A program made the translations under genes and the position numbers. This document shows, piece after piece, positions 1 to 6,241 of a stretch of DNA of 6,852 nucleotides; within the stretch, counting starts at the first letter, position 1; every line of letters begins with the position of its first letter. The DNA comes from Pseudopedobacter sp. (GTDB lineage Bacteria > Bacteroidota > Bacteroidia > Sphingobacteriales > Sphingobacteriaceae): assembly GCA_014378285.1 (NCBI GenBank), contig JACMNZ010000418.1, positions 1 to 6,852 on the forward strand. The letters are read 5' to 3'. The notes beneath the pieces were generated by a model. That model made no database searches, was not told the origin of the DNA, and worked only from the letters and a program-made list of their open reading frames with translations.

Positions 1-238
1 TTAACTGTTGGTTTAACCAATTGTCGAGACCCATTTTTAAAGCATTGTCAATATCTTTAGTTCTTACTCCATAGGTAAATCTGTTTAATAAATGAAGAGC
101 TGCTTCTCTATCCGTTAATCCAGCTTTTTTATATGCTGATTTTAAGGCATCACTTTTTGAAGATAAAAAAGAGGAAAAGAAAATTAATCCTGATAAGGCG
201 ATTAATGGTAGGTAGAAAAATTTCAATAAAGCTTTCAT
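1..238 (-). CDS. DUF1800 family protein, N-terminal 79 residues (runs off the left edge)
   Basis: Reading leftward from the ATG at 238-236, 79 codons stay open to the window edge. The product begins MKALLKFFYLPLIALSG, a positively charged start followed by a hydrophobic stretch to about residue 26, which reads as a signal peptide or N-terminal membrane anchor. Residues 40-79 contain AGLTDREAALHLLNRFTYG and then a segment ending GLDNWLNQQL. This matches the opening of DUF1800 proteins (PF08811), where an 'AAHLLNRATFG' motif precedes 'GLxxWLxxQL'. The family's biochemical role is not established; in many bacteria its members are exported and sit beside a DUF1501 gene, which would lie beyond position 1 if present here. 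A TAA at positions 1-3 on the minus strand is in another frame and is not the stop. No Shine-Dalgarno site is visible. The family call is by motif recall. Confidence 0.8.
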   Translation of the reverse strand, partial: MKALLKFFYLPLIALSGLIFFSSFLSSKSDALKSAYKKAGLTDREAALHLLNRFTYGVRTKDIDNALKMGLDNWLNQQL

Positions 239-269
239 GTCAAACAGGGTTTATGTTTTTATGACAATG

Positions 270-297
270 AAAACCTAAGAAAGATTAATTTGGGCAA
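270..297 (-). promoter_or_regulatory. Weak candidate promoter for the DUF1800 gene
   Basis: On the minus strand, TTG (297-295), a 17-nt spacer and TAGGTTTT (277-270) resemble the Bacteroidota -33/-7 pattern TTTG...TAnnTTTG. The final G of the -7 box is missing and the -33 box is only three bases. It lies 31 bp upstream of the ATG. In such AT-rich DNA a match this partial could be chance. Confidence 0.3.
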
Positions 298-384
298 GAA
301 GAATTTAAAATAGACAGATTAAAACTCTAATTTAAATATATAAAGAGTATTATTTTGGGCGTTTAAACACGCTTAACACTATAT

Positions 385-409
385 CTTTTTTGCGGAAAAA
401 GCAAAAAAG
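385..409. repeat. Perfect 9-bp inverted repeat, hairpin or terminator-like
   Basis: CTTTTTTGC (385-393) and GCAAAAAAG (401-409) are perfect inverted copies around a 7-nt loop (GGAAAAA). On the minus strand the hairpin lies about 75 nt downstream of the ketoacyl synthase stop and could end its transcript, although no clean U-tract follows the stem; the T-runs are inside the stem arms. The flanks, read on the minus strand, are CGATTGAAACGACATCC before the hairpin and ATATAGTGTTAAGCG after it. That arrangement resembles a short intergenic element I recall as recurring in Bacteroidota genomes. The recurrence is memory, not something shown here. Confidence 0.55.
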
Positions 410-483
410 GATGTCGTTTCAATCGTTAACGCTCTTGCATATTTAAATAGCTGGATTGATTTTTATGAATGAAATAATGAATT

Positions 484-1563
484 TTAAAACTGATAAATCA
501 TAGCATTGATATTCATCCCTGCGCCAACAGAGGCAAAAATGGCAACATCACCTTTATTAAAAGATTGATTTTCCATTTCTCCTTTTAAAACCATATCCAA
601 TAAAGTTGGGATGGTAGCAACCGAAGAATTCCCTAGTTTTGCAATAGTCATGGGCATAATGTTTTCTGGAGGAGTTTCAATATCATAAAGCTTAAAAAAA
701 CGTTTCAAAATGGCATCGTCCATTTTTCCATTTGCTTGATGCACCAAAACTTTTTTAATCTTATCCGGAGAAATGCCTGCTTTTTCAACCGCATTTTTCA
801 TCACTAGTGGTACATGAGTTAAGCCGTACTCATATACTTTTCGACCTTCCATTTTTAAGTAAAGTTCTTCTTTTTTTTCATAGTCAAGTTTGCTAGAACC
901 TTCCATCTTTAGAAACCAAGCTTGTTCTAAAGTGTGGCTTTGCGATTTATGACTGATGATTCCTGCTTCACCATTTTCACTTGCTGATAAAATTGTGGCT
1001 CCAGCCCCATCTGAGTAAATCATACTATCTTTATCATGAGGATCAATTACCCTAGAAAGCGTTTCTGAGCCAATTATCAGCACTTTTTTTGCGTCCCCAG
1101 ATTTTATAAAATAATCTGCCTGTATCATGCCCTGCAACCAACCTGGGCAGCCAAATGGTAAATCATAGGCTACACAATCAGGGTTTACGATACCCAACTT
1201 ATACTTAACTCTGCTAGCCAAAGTAGGTACCATATCCGTCCGATTAGTTCCATGATTAATATCTCCAAAATTATGGGCTACAATAATGTAATCTAACCTC
1301 TCTTTATCTTCGCCAGAACTTTCAATTGCATCTTTGGCGGCTAAATAAGCCAATTCCGAAGTGTTTTGATTGTCCTCGGCATATCTTCTTTCTTCAATAT
1401 CAGTTATCGCTTGAAATTTTTGGATAACATCGGACATATTTCTTGTTACTAATGAGCCATCTTTTTCATGAAAAGAATGACTTATAAAATCTGAATTTTT
1501 AATCAGTTTATTTGGGATATATTTTCCCGTACCTGTGATAATAGACTTGATCTTTGAACTCAT
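484..1563 (-). CDS. 3-oxoacyl-ACP synthase III (KASIII/FabH-fold) family protein
   Basis: A 359-residue thiolase-fold condensing enzyme. The KASIII catalytic triad is readable: Cys139 in LPFGCPGWLQGM, His275 in VLVHQANGKM and Asn312 in KLGNSSVATIP. Further family signatures are SDGAGATIL near residues 184-192 and the C-terminal ASVGAGMNINAMI. FabH-type enzymes condense an acyl-CoA with malonyl-ACP, with decarboxylation, to start an acyl chain in the cytoplasm. This protein is longer than canonical FabH (about 315-330 residues); residues about 28-60 look like an extra N-terminal segment. The nucleophile context GCPGW differs from the ACAGF of housekeeping FabH, and no fatty-acid genes (fabD, acpP, plsX) are adjacent. 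I therefore infer a specialised paralogue, possibly priming a secondary or unusual lipid, and leave the symbol blank. It ends TAA at 486-484 and has a good promoter candidate upstream. Family confidence is high; substrate unknown. Confidence 0.9.
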   Translation of the reverse strand: MSSKIKSIITGTGKYIPNKLIKNSDFISHSFHEKDGSLVTRNMSDVIQKFQAITDIEERRYAEDNQNTSELAYLAAKDAIESSGEDKERLDYIIVAHNFGDINHGTNRTDMVPTLASRVKYKLGIVNPDCVAYDLPFGCPGWLQGMIQADYFIKSGDAKKVLIIGSETLSRVIDPHDKDSMIYSDGAGATILSASENGEAGIISHKSQSHTLEQAWFLKMEGSSKLDYEKKEELYLKMEGRKVYEYGLTHVPLVMKNAVEKAGISPDKIKKVLVHQANGKMDDAILKRFFKLYDIETPPENIMPMTIAKLGNSSVATIPTLLDMVLKGEMENQSFNKGDVAIFASVGAGMNINAMIYQF

Positions 1564-1629
1564 TTAAAGTTATTTAGACTAAAAACTGTATTGGTATAAT
1601 GTATAAAGTTAGCTAATAATATTGAATTG

Positions 1630-1658
1630 CAAAGCTAAAATTTCTTTGATGACACAAA
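1630..1658 (-). promoter_or_regulatory. Candidate promoter for the KASIII gene
   Basis: On the minus strand, TTTG (1658-1655), 17 nt, then TAGCTTTG (1637-1630) fully match the Bacteroidota consensus TTTG / TAnnTTTG. A start of transcription a few bases downstream would give a leader of roughly 60 nt before the ATG at 1563. Its presence between the protease and KASIII genes suggests the KASIII gene is transcribed on its own. The same 8-base -7 box occurs upstream of gldJ. Confidence 0.62.
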
Positions 1659-1697
1659 ATCGAAAATAAAATATTTAAATTTTTATTTGGTACTCAT

Positions 1698-2936
1698 TTA
1701 TATCCTTCTTTTTAGGGTTAAAATACCTGCATAAATTTCATCTTTTCTATTCATTTCTAAATAAAGGGTTCTTCCGTTTCTGGAGCTTAGTATTTGTGTT
1801 ATTTCATCTAGTGTAAGTTTATCTGTAGCGCTAAAATTTAATCGTAGTAATTGGTCGCCAATTTGCACTCCTAATTCATCAGCTGGCGATCCACTTTCAA
1901 TTCTTGTTACAAAAAAAGCATCAAAATTATCTCCAAATGCTGCTAATTCCATTCCGCTCATATCATATTCAAAAGGTTCTTTTAAAGTATTATTTCCTTT
2001 TAGATACATGCAACTATTTTGATAATCGAAAAGAACATCAAACTTTTTTAATAAAGTATTCCCAATACTTCCGTTTCTTTCTACACTGGTTATTTTTGCC
2101 GCAATATCTTCATAATATGGGAAAGCCGCTATCACGCTATCTAAAAAAAACTTACCTATTTTTAGCTTATTAATTCTTCCTTTAAATCCTCTAATTTTGC
2201 CCCCTAACCCTACACCAAGATTCGCTATCACAAAATTATCAGGAAGTGGGAAAGCATTTTTTTGATAAGTTTCTAAAGAGATTGGGTTTCCACTCCCAGT
2301 ATCGATCAACATTTTTAAAGTTAATTTTTGATGGTTGGGAACATTAACTAAAACATTTACATAAGGCTTATTGCCTTCAATCTGTAAATCGATTTTATTT
2401 CCTTTGGCTATTAATTTGGGAAAACTGTTTTGGTATACTTTTAATAATTGGGTATTATAATTTATCCTTACTTTAAAGCTTTTAAAAAAATCATAACCAA
2501 TTAAACCATGAATTTTCATACCTGCGTAATTAGATAAATTTAGAATATCATTATCTAAAATAGCCGCAGCACAATTTTTTGCCTCTGTAGATGCAATTTT
2601 GAAATTCAAAAACGGGGTGGTATAAGCGGTCAATTCTATTTGACTTCCTAAACCACTCAGCTCTATTTTTCTCAGGTATTTTAAATTTAAAGAATCTTTT
2701 AATAATGGATCAGTAATTAAGGTTATGCCTACTCCGGTATCTAAAATAAAATTATACGGTCCTTTACTATTAATATACATTGGCACTACAACCAAACCTC
2801 TTACAGCTTTAAAATTGATTTGTTGTCTCTTTCTTTTTCCAATAAATTCAAAAGAGTTTTGAGAAAAAACTGGCTCAATTAATGTGCAGAAGCCTAATAG
2901 CAATCCAATAATTATTTTTAGGTTTTGGCTTAACAT
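1698..2936 (-). CDS. Exported aspartyl protease with two DTG half-sites and a C-terminal PDZ domain
   Basis: 412 residues. Residues 1-26 (ending PVFSQ) form a Sec signal peptide, so the protein acts in the periplasm or at the cell surface. Two retropepsin-like repeats follow. The first has FILDTGVG with Asp66 and a later HGLIGYDFF (143-151); the second has MLIDTGSG with Asp212 and a later GNTLLKKFDVLFDY (292-305). Each pairs a DTG with the downstream hydrophobic-Gly element of aspartic proteases, so the chain can supply both catalytic aspartates, like pepsin. Residues about 330-400 form a PDZ domain (FFVTRIESGSPADELGVQIGDQLL), which usually binds C-termini or regulates the protease. Substrate is unknown. 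It is divergent from the PBP4 gene across 95 bp and is followed by the KASIII gene after 134 bp. The start follows from the signal peptide; no in-frame alternative looks better. Domain assignment is strong, role is inference. Confidence 0.87.
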   Translation of the reverse strand: MLSQNLKIIIGLLLGFCTLIEPVFSQNSFEFIGKRKRQQINFKAVRGLVVVPMYINSKGPYNFILDTGVGITLITDPLLKDSLNLKYLRKIELSGLGSQIELTAYTTPFLNFKIASTEAKNCAAAILDNDILNLSNYAGMKIHGLIGYDFFKSFKVRINYNTQLLKVYQNSFPKLIAKGNKIDLQIEGNKPYVNVLVNVPNHQKLTLKMLIDTGSGNPISLETYQKNAFPLPDNFVIANLGVGLGGKIRGFKGRINKLKIGKFFLDSVIAAFPYYEDIAAKITSVERNGSIGNTLLKKFDVLFDYQNSCMYLKGNNTLKEPFEYDMSGMELAAFGDNFDAFFVTRIESGSPADELGVQIGDQLLRLNFSATDKLTLDEITQILSSRNGRTLYLEMNRKDEIYAGILTLKRRI

Positions 2937-2951
2937 ATTGGTTTACAGCTT

Positions 2952-2989
2952 TATTTTGTTTAGATGTTTAATCATATTTAAACAAAATA
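2952..2989. repeat. 11-bp perfect inverted repeat in a divergent intergenic spacer
   Basis: TATTTTGTTTA (2952-2962) is mirrored exactly by TAAACAAAATA (2979-2989). With G-T wobbles the pairing can extend inward by five further pairs to a 6-nt loop (2968-2973). It sits in the 95-bp spacer between the divergent protease and PBP4 genes, so it could be an operator acting on both. Each arm reads TATTTTG outward on its own strand, one base short of the TAnnTTTG -7 box, but I find no properly spaced -33 element for either direction. GTTTA half-sites also occur at 2941, 2958, 2966 and 3016, and inverted at 2979-2983. Confidence 0.5.
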
Positions 2990-3031
2990 GGTAGTTACAA
3001 TTTACTAATTTGCAGGTTTAATTATATATTT

Positions 3032-4363
3032 ATGAAATTTTTTTTCCTAATCACGTTATCTTTTTTTCTTTTAACCGCGTGTACAGTTCAAAAAGCTGTT
3101 GTAAAACCCTATCAGAACATTGCAGATTTAATTGAAAATTCACCAATTAATAATAATCACCATGTTGGTTTTGTAATAAAAGAAATGGGTTCTGATAAAA
3201 TGATGTATGAGAAAAATGCGAATCTTTATTTTTGTGCCGCCTCAAACACCAAACTTTTTACTTTTTATACTGCACTAAATATGCTGGGAGATTCTATCCC
3301 TTCATTTGAGTATATCGTAAGAAAAGATTCTTTGATTTTATGGCCAATGGGCGATCCATCATTTCTACATCCAGATTTTAAGACCCAAAAATCTTTTAAT
3401 TTTATTAAGGATTCTGGAAAAGATATTTATTTAGTTAGCGGACGTTATCAGGGAGAGAAATATGGTAAAGGCTGGAGTTGGGATGATTATAACGATTACT
3501 ATCAAACTGAAATTAACGATATGCCTATTTATGGTAATAGCGTAAATATAAGCGCCAATAAATTTGGTGAACTACAATATTCTCCAAATTTACCCGGTTT
3601 GTACCTTAACGAGATAGTTACTTCTAATAAAGTGAAAAATGTAAAACGAAACTTAAATAACAACAATTGGGTTTTACCATCATCTGTAAGCCCAAATTAC
3701 AGGCAAAACTTACCTTTAATCTTAAATAGAAATCTAATCGAAAATTTATTATCTGATACTTTATTGGCTACTGGTTCTGTAATAAAGCCAATAACTACCT
3801 TAAATTGGAGGAAATTGCCTAAAAGCGCTAATGTAATTTACAGTACCCCGTCTGATAGTTTATACAAGCACTTATTACAAACAAGCGATAATTTTATGGC
3901 AGAAGAGTTGTTGCTAAATTGTGCTGCGGCAAATAAAATGGTGATGAATACTGATAGTATTATTAATAAAGCAACCGAAACTTTATTTAATGATATGCCT
4001 GATAAAATACAATGGGTGGATGGATCCGGATTATCAAGATTAAATCTTTTTAGTCCTAAAGATATGGTTTTGGTACTTCAAAAAATTAAGGATAAAATAA
4101 ATAATGACGAACGTTTATTTGATTTATTACCTGCTGGTGGTAAAAGCGGTACGCTAAAAAACATGTTTCAAGAAAGCGGTTCAAGTTATGTTTATGCTAA
4201 ATCTGGCAGTTTAACAAACAACTACAACCTAAGCGGTTATTTAATTGGGAAATCTGGCAAAAAATATATTTTCTCTTTTATGAATAATGGATTTGTAGCT
4301 CCATCTAAAGATATAAAAAACGAGGTGGAAAGGGTTTTGAAAAGCATTCATGATAATTATTAA
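3032..4363 (+). CDS. dacB: D-alanyl-D-alanine carboxypeptidase/endopeptidase, PBP4 (peptidase S13) family lipoprotein
   Basis: 443 residues. The N-terminus is a lipoprotein signal with lipobox LTAC and Cys17, so the mature enzyme is membrane-anchored in the envelope. The three penicillin-binding motifs are in order: SxxK as SNTK (Ser71 nucleophile, Lys74), SxN as SDN (285-287) and KSG (390-392, the KTG box with Ser for Thr). The large gap between the first two motifs is typical of the S13 family, which carries inserted domains there. DGSGLSR (330-336) is another family signature. Such enzymes remove the terminal D-Ala of murein stem peptides or cut D-Ala-mDAP crosslinks. Length is close to the family norm (E. 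coli DacB 477). The ATG at 3032 is fixed by the lipobox. The gene is divergent from the PDZ protease and convergent with gldJ, so it is probably monocistronic. Lipid anchoring, rather than a soluble periplasmic form, is a difference from E. coli. Confidence 0.9.
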   Translation: MKFFFLITLSFFLLTACTVQKAVVKPYQNIADLIENSPINNNHHVGFVIKEMGSDKMMYEKNANLYFCAASNTKLFTFYTALNMLGDSIPSFEYIVRKDSLILWPMGDPSFLHPDFKTQKSFNFIKDSGKDIYLVSGRYQGEKYGKGWSWDDYNDYYQTEINDMPIYGNSVNISANKFGELQYSPNLPGLYLNEIVTSNKVKNVKRNLNNNNWVLPSSVSPNYRQNLPLILNRNLIENLLSDTLLATGSVIKPITTLNWRKLPKSANVIYSTPSDSLYKHLLQTSDNFMAEELLLNCAAANKMVMNTDSIINKATETLFNDMPDKIQWVDGSGLSRLNLFSPKDMVLVLQKIKDKINNDERLFDLLPAGGKSGTLKNMFQESGSSYVYAKSGSLTNNYNLSGYLIGKSGKKYIFSFMNNGFVAPSKDIKNEVERVLKSIHDNY

Positions 4364-4382
4364 ATCTATAATAACGGCATAA

Positions 4383-4417
4383 AAAAACCCAGAATGGAAT
4401 TTCCAATCTGGGTTTTT
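4383..4417. terminator. Bidirectional rho-independent terminator between dacB and gldJ
   Basis: AAAAACCCAGA (4383-4393) pairs with TCTGGGTTTTT (4407-4417). After one A-A mismatch the stem continues as TGG (4395-4397) with CCA (4403-4405), closing on an AATTT loop. The stem is flanked by an A-run on the left and a T-run on the right, so it gives a U-tract in both directions. It serves the convergent dacB (stop at 4363) and gldJ (stop at 4434) genes. Confidence 0.9.
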
Positions 4418-4433
4418 AAATTTCATCAATATA

Positions 4434-6086
4434 TTATTTTTTAAATCCTACCCTAGATTTTGGTTGTTTAAATTGTGGGGTACTTTTCTTATTAATTTGT
4501 GGGTCACCTACACTACTCATGGCACATCTAAAACCAATTTCAGAAGATGATTGCCCTTCATCTTGGTACCTTCTTGTACCAGGATTTAACCAATAAGCCC
4601 TATCATTCCAAGAACCGCCTTTAAAAACCTTTGATCTATCGTTAACTAAAGTTATTTTACCGTATAAATCTAAATTCTGTTTATCTAAAGCCCCTCTTTG
4701 ATCAGATTCAAAAGTTGGTTTTAATACAGGCATTTTGGTGGTATCAATAGCATCTGGTGTACTAGGACTTATTTCAGCAACGTTACCGTATTTATTGGCG
4801 TGTCTCTCATAAGGGTCTTTTTTACCTGAAGTGGCATTTATCTTTTTAGGAACATTTGTTTTACCTATGGTTTGAATTTTTCCGTTTGTGTCGTACTCAT
4901 TATTCTCAAAATCGTTACCTCTAAACGGGTTAAAATCTTCTACTTTATCAAAAGATAACTGTCTATAAGTATCTAAAACCCATTCGCTAACGTTTCCGGC
5001 CATGTTGTACAAACCAAAATCGTTTGGCATATATGCTTTAACAGGGGCAGTAATATCGGCACCATCATTAAGGTAACCAGCAACACCCATGTTATCACCT
5101 GCACCTCTTTTAAAATTGGCGTAAATTAAACCACGAGTATTTTTCTTTGGTGATCTTATTCCCAAACCGTACCAAGGATATATTTTACTATTATTTACAA
5201 TATTATTTCCTCCGGTTCCAATTAATGCTAAAGACGCATATTCCCATTCGGCCTCTGTTGGTAAACGGTATCTACCTGGTGTAAAAACACCATCTTCAAT
5301 CTTTGCAAATCTTTTTTCGGTACCAGCTTTTCCTTTTGCACCAGGAGCAGCAGTTCCGTTATTTACTTTTTCTGCACCCTTTCCTTTATCTTGATATTGC
5401 CCATTTAAATATAAATCTAAGTCAAAGGGCTCTGTACTTACTTCAGTTCCGGTTCCTTGTTTTGGAGCACCTTTACCTGTAGCTCCAGATTTTGCGGTAG
5501 TATAAGATTTCCAGTCGCTCATAATGCCTTTATTTCTCAAAATGTTCTCATTTACAACATTTGTTCTCCAATCACAATATGCATTAGCCTGCTCCCAAGT
5601 TACCCCAACAACAGGATAATCCTGATAAGCAGGATGTCTTAAATAATTATTTACGTAAGGTTCGTTATAAGCTAAAGGGCTTCTCCAAACTAAGGTATCT
5701 GGCAAAGCTTCATAATACCATCTTGGGTCTTTTGGCACTTCGGTAATCCAATTTAAATATTCTAACCAATCCACATTGGCAACTTCGGTTTCATCCATAT
5801 AAAAAGTTGCAACAGTAACTCTTCTTTTAGGAGCAGCATAATCAAAGCCAATATCATCAATATTTGAGCCTCCCATTACAAAAGTACCACCTTCAATATG
5901 TACCAAGCCAGGACCCGGGGTAGGTTTTACTTTTTTTGGAACTTGTAAAGAACCAGGTCTTTTAGCGTTGTATGCAACATTTGTTTTGCCAGATGCAGAG
6001 TTTTTTCCGCCCTTACCACCACAAGATGATAATAAGACTGAAAATGCAAAACATAGGGTAAGTGCAGGTAAAATTAATTTTCTCAT
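4434..6086 (-). CDS. gldJ: Gliding motility / type IX secretion lipoprotein GldJ
   Basis: 550 residues, close to the F. johnsoniae GldJ (about 560). The N-terminus has a lipobox, LLSSC with Cys22, so the mature protein is a lipoprotein, expected at the outer membrane. The rest is an FGE/SUMF1-like fold: HIEGGTFVMGG (63-73), MDETEVANVDWLEYL (97-111), YPVVGVTWEQANAYCDWR (157-174), YRLPTEAEWEYAS (273-285), YNMAGNVSEWVLD (360-372), and FKGGSWNDRAYWLNPG (488-503) ending in EIGFRCA. The paired cysteines of true formylglycine-generating enzymes are not present in the last block, so the fold is likely structural. Two insertions stand out: a Gly/Lys/Ala/Thr-rich stretch at about 198-258, and about 115 residues between the EWVLD and GGSW blocks that includes DFNPFRGN, which I associate with GldJ. 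In Flavobacterium, GldJ is needed for gliding and for stability of the GldK ring component. Divergence from porU repeats the arrangement known in F. johnsoniae and supports GldJ over GldK. Confidence 0.92.
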   Translation of the reverse strand: MRKLILPALTLCFAFSVLLSSCGGKGGKNSASGKTNVAYNAKRPGSLQVPKKVKPTPGPGLVHIEGGTFVMGGSNIDDIGFDYAAPKRRVTVATFYMDETEVANVDWLEYLNWITEVPKDPRWYYEALPDTLVWRSPLAYNEPYVNNYLRHPAYQDYPVVGVTWEQANAYCDWRTNVVNENILRNKGIMSDWKSYTTAKSGATGKGAPKQGTGTEVSTEPFDLDLYLNGQYQDKGKGAEKVNNGTAAPGAKGKAGTEKRFAKIEDGVFTPGRYRLPTEAEWEYASLALIGTGGNNIVNNSKIYPWYGLGIRSPKKNTRGLIYANFKRGAGDNMGVAGYLNDGADITAPVKAYMPNDFGLYNMAGNVSEWVLDTYRQLSFDKVEDFNPFRGNDFENNEYDTNGKIQTIGKTNVPKKINATSGKKDPYERHANKYGNVAEISPSTPDAIDTTKMPVLKPTFESDQRGALDKQNLDLYGKITLVNDRSKVFKGGSWNDRAYWLNPGTRRYQDEGQSSSEIGFRCAMSSVGDPQINKKSTPQFKQPKSRVGFKK

Positions 6087-6103
6087 GCGTTTTATTGTGT
6101 TTT

Positions 6104-6138
6104 CAAAGCTAAAAATAATTTAATTATGATTAATCAAA
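6104..6138 (-). promoter_or_regulatory. Candidate promoter for gldJ
   Basis: On the minus strand TTTG (6138-6135), 23 nt, then TAGCTTTG (6111-6104). The -7 box is a full match to TAnnTTTG and is identical to the one before the KASIII gene; the spacer is at the long end of the accepted range. Only 17 bases separate the box from the ATG at 6086, so the leader would be very short, about 10 nt. Confidence 0.52.
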
Positions 6139-6147
6139 CTGATTAAT
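6127..6147. repeat. Direct repeat TGATTAAT x2, 13-bp period, between gldJ and porU
   Basis: TGATTAAT occurs at 6127-6134 and again at 6140-6147. The first copy lies within the palindrome GATTAATC (6128-6135) and abuts the candidate -33 box of gldJ (6135-6138). The position between two divergent type IX genes would suit a regulator site, but eight AT-rich bases repeated twice could be chance. Confidence 0.3.
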
Positions 6148-6241
6148 ATAAATTGTGCATTTATCAATATCTTTAATGTTTAGTTATTAAAACGATTTTT
6201 GTCGCCTAATAGTTACGTTAAATATAAATATTTATTTTATT

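Noticed and set aside
1664..1688. AAATAAAA...TTTTATTT inverted repeat after the protease stop, as a terminator
   Set aside because: The 8-bp stem is only A/T, so it would be unstable, and such palindromes arise by chance in this AT-rich spacer.
1904..2173. 89-codon plus-strand open frame
   Set aside because: It lies wholly inside the protease gene on the opposite strand and its translation shows no recognisable domain; antisense shadow.
3004..3012. dacB promoter at ACTAATTTG
   Set aside because: The TA-to-TTTG spacing is off by one and there is no TTG 17-23 nt upstream.
4241..4429. 62-codon minus-strand open frame overlapping the dacB 3' end and the terminator
   Set aside because: It is antisense to dacB's conserved C-terminus and starts inside the terminator hairpin region; no domain or promoter.
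5457..5642. 61-codon plus-strand open frame
   Set aside because: Antisense to the conserved gldJ fold, Cys/Ile/Ser-rich with no family resemblance.
4434..6086. Sulfatase-activating formylglycine-generating enzyme
   Set aside because: The fold matches, but the catalytic cysteine pair is missing, there is a lipobox, and the porU neighbour and DFNPFRGN motif point to GldJ.
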